From positions 15,880-79,879 of the forward strand of contig JANOAR010000119.1 in the NCBI GenBank assembly GCA_031411235.1: DNA of 64,000 nt, read 5' to 3'. Source of the DNA: JANOAR01 sp031411235 (GTDB lineage Bacteria; Verrucomicrobiota; Verrucomicrobiia; Verrucomicrobiales; Verrucomicrobiaceae). Position 1 is the stretch's first letter; each line of letters begins with the position of its first letter. Positions 26,756 through 37,300 of the stretch are shown in pieces. The notes beneath the pieces are model-generated. The model searched no databases. It saw nothing but the letters and a program-made list of their open reading frames with translations, and was not told where the DNA came from. The position numbers and the translations under genes are program-made.

Positions 26756-27682
26756 ATGGATCGACAAACTTACGACCTCATCGGCGACATCCACGGCCAG
26801 CATGGCAAGCTGGTGCCTCTTCTCCACACGCTCGGCTACAAGCCACAAGGCGATACCTGGCGGCATCCTGGAGGGCGCAAAGTGATCTTCCTCGGCGATT
26901 ACATTGACCGCGGGCCAGCGGTTCGCGAGGTACTGCACACGGTGCGCGGAATGGTCGATGCGGGCGATGCGCTGGCGATCATGGGCAACCATGAATACAA
27001 CGCCATCCTCGCTGAGACGCCCGATGGCAATGGCGGCTGGCTGCGGAACAAGGAAAAGAATCGCGGTGGCGAGCGCATCACCAAACAGCAGTTCGTGGGC
27101 CACGAAGCCGAGTGGGAGGAGTGGAAAAACTGGATGAAGCGCCTGCCGATGTTTCTTGATCTGGGCGACCTGCGCGCGGTTCACGCCTGCTGGGATGTGA
27201 AGCGTATTGAGCGGCTGAAGGACAAAAGCATCGTCAATGATGAATTCCTTGCCGCCTCCGCCACAAAGGGCACACGCGAACATCGCGCCGTGGAGAACGT
27301 GCTAAAAGGCCCTGAGCTGGAGATGCCCGAAGGCAATTTGTTTCACGACAAAGAAGGCATCGCCCGCCGCACCGTAAGGGTGCGCTGGTGGGACATTCCC
27401 AACGTCGCGCAAATCAGCCACCTCGCCATGCCCGAGCGCTTTGAAGCCCCCGGCAATGCCTTGCCCCACGAGCTGCGCCGCGTGCCCAACTATGGGACGA
27501 ATGAGCCGCCAGTGTTCTTTGGTCACTACTGGTTGCCTGCCACGCTCGCACGGGCTCCCCTCGCCCCGAATATCGCTTGCCTCGATTACAGCGCCGCCTT
27601 CGGCGACGCCCCACTGGTGGCCTATCGCTGGGATGGCGAGCAGGTACTGAGCACGGAGAAATATGTCAGTGCTACGGCTTAA
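26756..27682 (+). CDS. Calcineurin-like metallophosphoesterase
   Basis: A 308-residue cytosolic phosphoesterase. The metal-site motifs are in order and intact: G10-D-I-H-G14, G47-D-Y-I-D-R-G-P54 and G77-N-H-E80, followed by a histidine in V-H-A-C-W and another in F-F-G-H-Y-W. The layout resembles the PrpE/ApaH/serine-threonine phosphatase branch, which hydrolyses phosphoproteins or diadenosine polyphosphates; the substrate here is not determinable. The insertion between the GNHE motif and the later histidines is long. The gene is divergent from the LysR regulator and convergent with the DUF1080 gene. Confidence 0.87.
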   Translation: MDRQTYDLIGDIHGQHGKLVPLLHTLGYKPQGDTWRHPGGRKVIFLGDYIDRGPAVREVLHTVRGMVDAGDALAIMGNHEYNAILAETPDGNGGWLRNKEKNRGGERITKQQFVGHEAEWEEWKNWMKRLPMFLDLGDLRAVHACWDVKRIERLKDKSIVNDEFLAASATKGTREHRAVENVLKGPELEMPEGNLFHDKEGIARRTVRVRWWDIPNVAQISHLAMPERFEAPGNALPHELRRVPNYGTNEPPVFFGHYWLPATLARAPLAPNIACLDYSAAFGDAPLVAYRWDGEQVLSTEKYVSATA

Positions 27683-27711
27683 GCACGAACGCTGCTTTTG
27701 AAATCTGCCAA

Positions 27712-27726
27712 GCCCGTCAGAAGGGC
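27712..27726 (+). terminator. Weak hairpin between convergent genes
   Basis: GCCC-gtcagaa-GGGC followed by GTCTTTGCTT lies 30 bases after the metallophosphoesterase stop. The stem is only four pairs, so this is a tentative terminator. Confidence 0.25.
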
Positions 27727-27746
27727 GTCTTTGCTTAGCTGTTTCC

Positions 27747-28331
27747 TTACTTTAGCTCTTGGATGCGGATGCGGCGGTAGTCCATTTGGCCGCGATCGCC
27801 TTCGAGGCCGATGGGGCCTGTCTCGGGGAGCTTGAGGGCTTCTTCGAGGAGTTCGCCGTTGCAGGTGCAGCGGGCGATGCCGTCTTTCACGGTGACTTCG
27901 ATGCTATTCCAGTCCTGGGGTTTGTAGGACTTCAGGGTTTTGTATTTATCGGGGCCAGCGACGGCGTAGTCGCGGCACTGGAGCTGGGGCTTGCGGATGA
28001 AGATGCCGCTGTCGGCATTGACTCCGGCACGGAAGTCGAGGCGGAGGATGAAGTTGGTGGGGAATTCGCGAACGGTGTACATCTGCGAGACGAGGCGCTC
28101 GACGCCAACGGGCGGGTTGACGGTGAGGACGCCGTCTTTGGCGGTGTAGCGGCCTGTGTCGGACTGGGCTTTGCCATCAAAGGCGGGGCCATCTTTGAAG
28201 TGCCAGCCCGTGAGGTCTTTGCCGTTGAAGAGGGCTTCAAAGCCGGGCTCCAGGGCGAAGTCTTCGGCGCGGAGCGCGGGTGTGAAGCTAGAGCAGAGGG
28301 CGAGGAGGAATGTGGCGACGAGGTATTTCAT
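27747..28331 (-). CDS. Secreted DUF1080 protein (3-keto-disaccharide hydrolase-like)
   Basis: A 194-residue protein with a signal peptide (about 1-22, ending in ALRAED). The DUF1080 concanavalin-like fold is clear: FEALFNGKDLTGWHFKDG, DGVLTVNPPVGVERLVSQMY, NFILRLDFRAGVNADSGIFI, DWNSIEVTVKDGIARCTCNG and a final GPIGLEGDRGQMDYRRIRI. Members act in the periplasm or outside the cell, some as 3-keto-glycoside hydrolases; activity here is inferred from family only. ATG 28331 is 10 bases after the stop codon of the giant gene, implying cotranscription and perhaps coupled translation. The frame stays open further upstream inside the giant gene, but that part is shadow sequence. Confidence 0.9.
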   Translation of the reverse strand: MKYLVATFLLALCSSFTPALRAEDFALEPGFEALFNGKDLTGWHFKDGPAFDGKAQSDTGRYTAKDGVLTVNPPVGVERLVSQMYTVREFPTNFILRLDFRAGVNADSGIFIRKPQLQCRDYAVAGPDKYKTLKSYKPQDWNSIEVTVKDGIARCTCNGELLEEALKLPETGPIGLEGDRGQMDYRRIRIQELK

Positions 28332-28341
28332 AGTGCAATTT

Positions 28342-31300
28342 TCAAATGACGCTGTTGCGGCGGCGGCGGAGCATGAGGCCCAGGAGGCCGAAGAGGAGTA
28401 ACATGGCGCGGCTAGGCTCGGGGATGACGACGATGATGCCGTGGGTGGTGAAGCGGGAGACATCGTAGGCGAGCCCGGCGCTGAGGGTGGGGAGGTCGAG
28501 GTCGCCACCACCATTGCCACCTGCGCGGTAGTTGCTGCCGACGTTGAAGCTGCCTGCGGTGATGGAAGTCCAGTCGAGGAGGTCGATGATTCTGCCGACG
28601 CCGGAGTCGTAGCTGAGGCCAGCGAGGAAGCCACCAGCATCCTGGACTTGGAAAGCGGTGCCGAGGGTGAGGGTGAGAGCGCCCTGGACAGTGACGGCGT
28701 CGTGGGTGCCGAAGGGATTCATCCCACGGTTATTCCAGTTGGCGATGTTGGCATCGCGATAGGCTTCGTAGTTGCTGATGCCCGCGCCGAGGGCGGCGAT
28801 GATGGCGGCGTTTTCGCTCAAGGTTGCCCCTGCGACTTGAAGCTCTGTCAGGGAGCCTGCGGCGAGGTTCAGATTGCCCACGAAGGTGAGGGTGCTGCTA
28901 ACGTTGTTACCCAGATTATCGCCGGGCTTGAGGATACCTGCGATGCTGTGGTTGGTAACGCCTGCGTCGCCGCTGATGGTGCCTTCACCTGTGAGTGTGG
29001 CTGCGATGGCGACAACGGTAGCACCTGAGCCGACTCCGCCCAGACCAGTCTCGACTCCACCGCTCACTTGCAGGGTGCCTGCACTGACGGTGGTGGCTCC
29101 GAGGTAGGTGTTATTCGCGTTGCTGAGGATGAGGGTGCCTGTGTTGGTCTTCGTGAAACCTCCTGCGCCAACGATGGGGCCGGAGATGGTGAGGGTGGTG
29201 GCTGGGGTGACGGCGAGGGTGCCATTGCTGGCACCGAGGGTGAGGGTGCGGGCGGCTCCGAGGTTGTAGGTGCCAGTGGCTTCGATACCACCGCCATTAA
29301 GGGTGATGGAGTTGGTGGCGGCGGCGCTGCCGAGGTTGGTGCTGGCAGCGGCACTGACGAGACCACCACTGACGGTGAGGGGGCCCGTGATGCTGGCAGC
29401 GTTGGTGCCGCTGAGGATGAGCTTGCCTGCACCTACTTTTTCGAGGGCGACGGGGTTGGTGCTGGTGATGGTGCCGCTGAGGGTGAGGATGTCGTTGAGG
29501 AGGGCTGTGCCGATGGTGCTGCTGGTGGCAACCGCGATGGTGCCAGTGAGGGCGGCGGTTCCAGTGCCTGTCAAGGCTCCGACGCTGCCTGCGCCTGCGC
29601 CGTTGATGGTGAGGTTTTCGGCAACGCTGACGCCTGCGATGTTGACGGTGCCGCCGTTATTGACGGTGGTCGCGGCTGCGGTGGTGCCAAGACCAGTGGG
29701 GTTGCTGACTATGATGGTGCCGCCGTTGATAATGGTGGTGCCGGTGTAGGTGTTGGCGTTGGCGAGGGTGAGGGTGCCGCTGTCATTTTTGGTGAGAGTT
29801 CCTGCGCCCGTGCCGATGATGCTGTTGATGGTGGTGTTACCCGCGCCTTCGACGGTGAGGTTGTTAGCGCCACCGATGGCGGCGTTCAGCGTGAGGGTGC
29901 CTGCGTCGGACTGGATGGTGGAGGCGCTGCCGAGGGTGATGGCTCCGTTATAAAGATTGCTGCCGCTGATGTTGCGCAGGGCTCCGGTACTGGTGTCGCC
30001 AGCGCCATTGAGGGTTAGGCCTTCGAGGTTGATGCTGACGTTGCCTTGGAGGGCGAGGGTGGCTCCAGATGTGACGGTGGCTCCGTTGGTGGTTGAGCCG
30101 AGGGCAAGGCTGTTGGCGGCGATGAGGGTGCCTGCGCTGACTGTTGTGAGGCCGGTGTAGGTGTTGGCTCCGCTGAGCTGGAGGGTGCCAGTGCCAGTCT
30201 TGGTGATAGCTTGGCCGCTGAGGACGCCGCTGATGTGGGCGAGGGTGGCGGAGTTGATGGCGAGAGTGGCGGTGGCTGCTTGGAGGGCCAGCTTGGTAGC
30301 GATGGTGGTGGCGCTGGCTCCGCTGTCGATGGTGATGGCGTTGGCATTGGCAATGCTCAAGGTGTAGCCGCCCGTGCTGTTGAGGTTCACGGGATTAATC
30401 GCGTCACTCGTGTTTACCGTGAGGGACTTGATGGTCATGTCGGAACCGAGCACCATGGTGTCCTGATTAACTTGGGCGGAGGCGGAAACGAAGACGTCGG
30501 TACCAACGCTGGGGACGAGACCCGTGTCGGTGCCACCAAGGTCAGTGGCCCAGTTGCTCAAGGTTGAGCCGTTGGAAACGGCCCAGACGTTGGTGGCTCC
30601 GCTGAAGCCACCTTTCCAGAAGGCAGAGGTAAGGGCGGTCGCAGACGCGACATTGAACTGCACCAGGGTGTCGCTGGCGGTGATGCCCGTGACGGTAAAG
30701 TTGGTGACGTTGTAGAGGTTGCCGACGGTGTAGCTGCCTGTGCTGCCGTTGCTGCCGACGAGGCCACCGCTAGGGGCGACGAGAATGTCGGAGACACCGC
30801 CGTGGGTGACGATGCCGGGGAGGAAGTAGGCATCGACGGCGACGGCACCAGTGACGAGGGCTTTGGCTCCGGTGTTGAGGCGGATGCTGCTGCCAGTGTT
30901 TTGTCCAGCACCGCTGCCAGCGTTGGTACCGGTGTTGGGACCGACTTCGACGCCGAGGCGGCTGCCGCCTGCGAGTTCGAGGACGGTGCCGCCCGTGCCT
31001 GGGAGGGTGAGGGTGCCACCGATGGTGTTGGTGACGACGTTGAAGGTAGCGCCGTTGGCGACGGTGAGCTTGGAGGTGCCGGAGATGCCGTCAATTATGG
31101 CGCTGCCTGCGCTGCCGGTGGTGTGGCTGAGTTCTAGGGTGCCTGAGCTGACGGTGGTGTCGCCGTTGAAGGTGTTGGCGTTGGCGAGGATTTGCTTCTG
31201 TGCGCCTGCTTTGACGAGGCTGATGTTATTCTGGATGGTGCCGCCGTAGCTGCTGAGGGCAGAGGGGGTGACAGTGAGGGTTTTCAACGTGGTGCCGCTG

Positions 31301-34300
31301 TTGGTGATATAGCCGCCAGAGCCGATGAAGGTTGCACCCGTGATGGTGGGGGTGGTGAGGTTGCCGAGGCTGGTGTTGTAGCCGCCGAGGTCGAGGACGC
31401 CGCGCCCGGTGGTGCTGAGGTTGTTGCCAGTAGGCAAAGCGGTGGCGCTGCCGAGGCGGAGGGTGCCGTTGGCGATGTTGGTGGCTCCAGCGAAGGTGTT
31501 GGTGCCGGAGAGGATGACGGTGTCGGCGCTTTGTTTCGTAATGCCACCGGCACCACTGATGTTGCCTTTGATCTCTAGGACGATACCGCGAGAGGTGTCG
31601 GTGGCGCTGCTGTTGTTGTTGACATCGGGCTGACCAAAGCCGGGGTTTTGGTCGGCAGGGCGTCCATTGTCGGTGCCATTGGGGCCGTCGGTGAGGGCGT
31701 TCTGGCCGACGAAGGAGTCGCCAGCGAGGACGAAGCTGACGCCAGTGCCAAGGGTGCGGAAGAGAGTGCCACTGTTGGCGCTGAGCAGGTCGTCGGAGCG
31801 GAGGAAACCTTCGATGGCACCGCCGTTCATGGTGACGGTGGCGGTGGTGGTGAATTGGTCGGCATTCACCTGGAGGCTAGCGGCTCCGAGGTTCACAGCA
31901 CCGCTGCGGGCTCCTTCGACACTCCAGCGCTCGGCAGAGCCTGCGTTGTAGGTCGGGGCTTTGTTGAAGCTTGCGACCTGGATGTCGAGGGTGCCGAGGC
32001 GATTGACGGTGATGGCTCCGTTGCCGAGGGCGTTGGCGTGAAGGACGGCCACGGGGCCTTGGTCGATGGTGGTGGTGCCAGTGAAGCTGGCGGCGTTGTC
32101 GCCACGGACGTAGAGGGTGCCGTTGCCCCATTTGATGAGGTCGCGGCTGCCGCTGAGGCCTGCGACGGTGATGCCTGTGGAGCCGCCGGAGGTGATTTGG
32201 TTATTCGTGGCGTTGACCTGGGCGACGTCGATGATGCTGGCACCAGCGCCAGTGAGGTAGAGGGTGCCGGCGTTTAGCATGGTGCGGTCGCGGCCAATGA
32301 TGAGACGGAGGCGGGCGGGGCTGAGTCCGGTGGTATCGGTGCTGAAGACTTCGAGGTCGCTGATGCCGACGGTGCGGTCGGCGGTTTGGGTGTCCACGTT
32401 GATGATGGCGTTATCGACGGCGATGATACGGCCCATGCTGTACTGGGCAAGGACGGGGCTGCCGGGGTTGATGTTGAGGGTCAAGGTGGAGCCTGCGGCG
32501 GTAGCGGTGCTGCTGCTGTTCAGCGTAATGGTGCCACCGTTGCCTGCGCCGCCGAGGGTGTTGAATTGCAGGGTGCCGCCGTTGACAACCCAGTTGCCGC
32601 TGAAGCCGTTGCCAGCGCCGCGTGCGGTGGCGGTTTGGTCTTTGCCGATGATGAGGGAAGAGCCACCAAACTTGGTAATGCTGCTGGCACTGATGTCGCC
32701 GTTGAGAGCGGTATTACCAGCAGTGAAGATAATGGCTTCATTGGTGCCCGTGGTGCCAAACTTGAGGTTGGCGGCGATGGTGGGGGTGCCCGTGGTGATC
32801 AGACCACCGACATCGGCTGCGGTAGCGCCATCGGCGAAGGTGAGGGTGTTGTATTGACCGAAGCCGTTGTTGATGGTCTGCGAGGTGCGCAAGGCATACA
32901 GGGTCTGGTCTTGGGTGAGGGTCACAGCCCCAGTGGTGATGTCCACGACACTGGTGCTGGTGGTGTTGGTGCTGAAGACACCGCCTGCAAAGATATTGCT
33001 GTAGGCGACTTGGTTGGTGGCAGGAGTCAAGGTGCTCTGCACAGACTGGAAGCCAGTGGTGGTGTTGTAGCTGAGGAAGGTGTTGTTGGTCGAGTCGATG
33101 TAGTGGGCGGGCAGGATGCCGTTGGCGGCGAAGCCTGGGGTGACGTTGCGATTCACTGCGCCCGAGAGCGTTGGTGGAGTGGCTGTCCAAGCGGTGACAA
33201 TGATACGCTCGACTTCATCAACACCGGTATTGAGTCCCAAGAAGTTGCCATTGGGTACGATGCTCAGAGTGGTGCCACTGCCAGCACGGGTGAGGTCGGC
33301 GAGAGTCAACTGGGCTGCTCCATTGGTGATGCGGCGATCAACGCGGATACTGGAGCCACGGTTATAGGTGACGGCACCGACGGTTTCCGTGCTGGTGATG
33401 AGAGCATCGTTGCGGGCGCGGAAGTAGAGCTGGCCACCATTCAAGGCGAGGCCTGCAGTGTCATCCAAGCGGTTGGTGACGTTGACGGCATCGTTGTCGA
33501 GCAAGAGGACGGCACCGGGATGGATGGTGGTGGTGTAACCGCTGGCGGTGCCTGCGGCGTTGAGCAGGGTGGCGCGATCATAGACTTGGAGCTGGCCAAA
33601 GATGTCCACATTGCCACCGATGCCGAGGGGGCCAGCGGTGGCGGTAGTGGTCTCACGGATGACGAGAGCCGTGCTGCGGCTGATGATGGTGCCGCCTGTG
33701 TAGGTGCTGAGATCGAAGTTGTCGATGTTGGCACCTGCGCTGTTGCCGTTGCCTGCCTGAGTGCCGACGAGGAGGCGGGTGCCAGGGGTGGCTCCTTCGA
33801 CGAAGACGCCTGCGTTAGCGGCGGCGGGGGAGTTGAAGGTGGTGCCATTGCCACCAGCACCCACTCGATAGACATTGCCTGCGCCAACGCCTAGGGCGGT
33901 GGCGGAATAGGTGCGAGCGCCGCCCACGGCACCGAGGAAGAAGCGACCATTACCAATGAGGGCGAGGTCGAGGTTGTTGGACATGGTGGCTTCAAGGCCG
34001 AGGACGCCGACGGAGTTGGCGCTGATGGCGGCTTGCAGGTAGCCCTGGGTAAAGTTGCTGCTGGGCATACGGAACAGGGAGAACTGCGAGCCCGTGCTGA
34101 GCATTTCAAGCTGACCCGCACCGAAGGCGATGTTGGCGGGGTTGGTGATGTAGGTGCTGCCGTTGGGGTTAATACGGATGATGCTGCCGTTGGTGATGGC
34201 GGCGAGATTCATCGGTGTGGTGTTCTCGTTGACGGTGTCGCCAAAGCGCAGGAGGCCAGCGTTAACGACGATGCCGAGGCCGGGGTTGGTCGCGGTTTTG

Positions 34301-37300
34301 TAAAGGCCACCGAAGCTGCTGGTGGCGCTGTTGAGCCAGAGGTCGCCAGCGCCAGTCTTGATGATGGCTTGGCGGCTGCCGCCGTCGCTGATGGCTCCGT
34401 TGAGGAGGAAGGTGCCACCGAGGTTGAAGTTGGGGGTGCTAACAAGATTGGTGGCTCCGTTGATTTCGAGGGCGTAGCTATTGGCGACGGTGAGGTTGAG
34501 CGTGGTGCTGCCGATAGTGAGATCCTTGAAGACGAGGTGCTTGGTGGTGGCAACAGTGAGGACGTTTCTGCCGACGTTGATGGTGCTGGCTCCGTTGACG
34601 ATCAGGCTGTTGCCCGTGGCGTTGTTGCCTACCCAGTACTTCTCGCGAGTAACGGTGTCAGCTCCGTCGATGAGGAGGTTTAAGGTGCCACCGTTGAGGG
34701 TGACGTTGCCGCTGCCAAGACCGCCGTTGTTGATGAGGCTGTTGACGGCTGGGAAGACGCTGACGGCTCCTGTGGTGGTGCCGCGGACGACGGTGGTGCC
34801 TTGGATGTTAACGAGGCCACCGCTGAAGGTGTTGATGCCGTTCAGGAAACCTGTGAAGCCATTGCCGAGTTCCATCTGGCCGCCGCCTGTGTGAACGAGG
34901 GTCGCACCGCCAGTGACTTGGCCGTAGAAGGTGGAAGTTGGATCGTTGCGGATGAAGTTATAGGCGGGCGCGCCTTCTAGGGTTGCTGCGCTGAGAACGA
35001 TGGGGCCGTTGACTTGAAGGGCGACGTTGTTGCCAGCGTTGCTGACGAAGAGGGTCTGGCCTTGCTCGCCTGCGCTGCCACCAAAGCGGATGCCGCCAGT
35101 CATAATGCTGAGGACGTTGGTTCCACCAGCGGCGCGGTCGTTGTTGAGGACGGCATAAGGATTGCCCTGGCCGATGACCAAACCGAGGTTGTAGGTGGTG
35201 TTGGCCACGTCGCTGCGAAGCTGGAGGTTGCCGCCGAAGCTATTGATAACAACGAGGCCATTGGTGCCTGCATTCATTTGGGCGAGAGAGGCGGTGCCAC
35301 CAAGGTTGGTCTGCACGGTGGTCGAACGGAAGGCGATGCTGCCTTGGTTGACGATATAGTTGCCGTTGAAGCTGTCCTGCTTGGCATCAATGAAGAGGGT
35401 GCCGCCACCTTGCTTGACGATGTTTGTGGCGTTGGTGATCTGGCCCGTGGTGTTGCCTGCTGTGGCGAGGGTGCCGATGACGAGGTTGTTGTTGTTGAAG
35501 ATGTTGGCCTCCTGTGCTGACGCGCCGAAGGAGATGCCAGGGGCGACGGTCCGCGCACCGTTGGCGATCAAGCCGCCGCTGCGGATTTGGATGCGGTCGG
35601 TGGCGGCAGGGGTACCAGATGCGAAGGTGATGTCGGCATCAATACGCAGCGCGTAGGTGTCGAGGGCGAGCCCGCCGCCACCGATCATGTTGGCGGCTGC
35701 ACTGATGAAGGTGCGCTCGGTCAGCACGGCGGTGGTGCCGAGGGCACCGCTGCGGCTGCCATCAAAGCCTGCATTCACGAAGCCATTGTCAGTAGTGTAG
35801 GTGAGGAATTGGAGGTCGAGGCCGTTGACCATCCAAGGAGCGACCATGCCGTTGGTGATGCCGCCGATGGCGACGAGGCCGTTGGCTCCGGTGCCGCTGA
35901 AGAGCTTCACGCGCTCGTCGGTGCCGAGGAAGGCACCCGTGACAGGGTTGATCTGGAGCGTGGCGTTGTTGCCAGTGATAGCGAGGGTATTGGCGAAGGT
36001 GTTGCTTCCACGGAAGATGTCGGCTCCGGTGCCGCCGCCGACGACAAGGTTGACGGTACGGTTGGTGAAGTCTCGCTGCACGGCGAGCTGGCCGAAGTTT
36101 TGCACGGTGACGTCGCCGACGGTTTCGGTGACTTCGATGTCGCGGTTGCCAAGGAGGCGGATGCTGGCGTTGTCGAGAGTGATGGCGGTGTCGTCATCCC
36201 AACGGCCCTGGCCGCCGTAGCCTTCGAGCTTGGAGGTAGCGAGGAGACCCGTGGCGTAGTCGAAGCGGAGTTCACTGGTGCTGCGAAGGGTGACGGCGGA
36301 GAGGTTGGCCGTGCCTGCGGGGTTGAGGAAGGTGCCGCCCAGGCCACCTGCGACGAGGTTGCCCCAGGTGTCGAAGGAACTGGTGGTGAGGGCTCCACGG
36401 AATTCAAGGGTGCTGGCACGATTGACGAGAGTGGTGCCGGTGAAGTTGTTATCGGTCATAAGGATGACGGTGCCGCGCCCGTTGCCGCCCGTGATGGTAT
36501 CCACGTTGATGGCGCTGAAGGGCATACCAACAATCAGGCTGCTAGCGGAGCCTGGGGCGTCGGTGAGGACGTTGCTGTTGGCCATATCGCTGCTGATGTA
36601 AAGCGTGCTTCCGCCTGCACCGAGGCGGTAGGTGTTGGCTGCGCCTGCACCGAGGGTAGCGGCATTGTAGCTGCCGTTGAGGGCGACACCGTTCTGGGTG
36701 GAGCCGAGGAAGGCGGTGCCGTCGCCGATGCGGGCGAGGTTGATGGTTTGGTTATAGACGGTGTTGAGGGCGATGATGGCTGCGCCTGCGGTTTTGCCAT
36801 TGCCGTTCAAACTATTGCCGCCTGCGAGGCCGAACCACGAGGTATTCTGGGGGCCACCAAGGTTGCCGAGGACGACGTTGAAGCTGGAGAGGGGCTCGTT
36901 GGCGGCCATGCGCAGGATGCCGTAGTTGGCCATGGTGTTGCTGCGCAGGTCGGTGGTGCCAGTCCAGCCGCTGACGATGTTGTTGATGCTGTTATACTGG
37001 ATGGCCTGACCGGGGTTGATCAGGACGTTGCCGCTGCCGAGGTTGGCGGTGGCGACGAGGCCGGGGATGCTGCCAGGGGTGTCGCTGAGGGTGGTGACGT
37101 TGCCCTCAAAGGTGCCGAAGAGAATAGTGCCGCCGTTGACGACGGTGCCGCCTTTGTAGTTAGCGGTGTTGTCGCTGTTCACGAAGAGGTTGCCTGCACC
37201 TTGTTTGTAAAGGGTGCCGCTGCCGGTGATGCCGTTGAGGATGGTGATGGTGCCTGCGGGGTTGAGGTAGGCGTCTTTGACCATGCTCAGAGCACCAAAC

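Noticed and set aside
28332..28640. N-terminal extension of the DUF1080 protein
   Set aside because: The extra 100 residues are Ser/Ala/Pro low-complexity shadow sequence of the giant gene, and the signal peptide starts at ATG 28331.
28342..29100. C-terminal autotransporter (type V) barrel domain
   Set aside because: The end holds a Gly-rich terminal domain and a PEP-CTERM helix; no amphipathic barrel strands or terminal aromatic residue are present.
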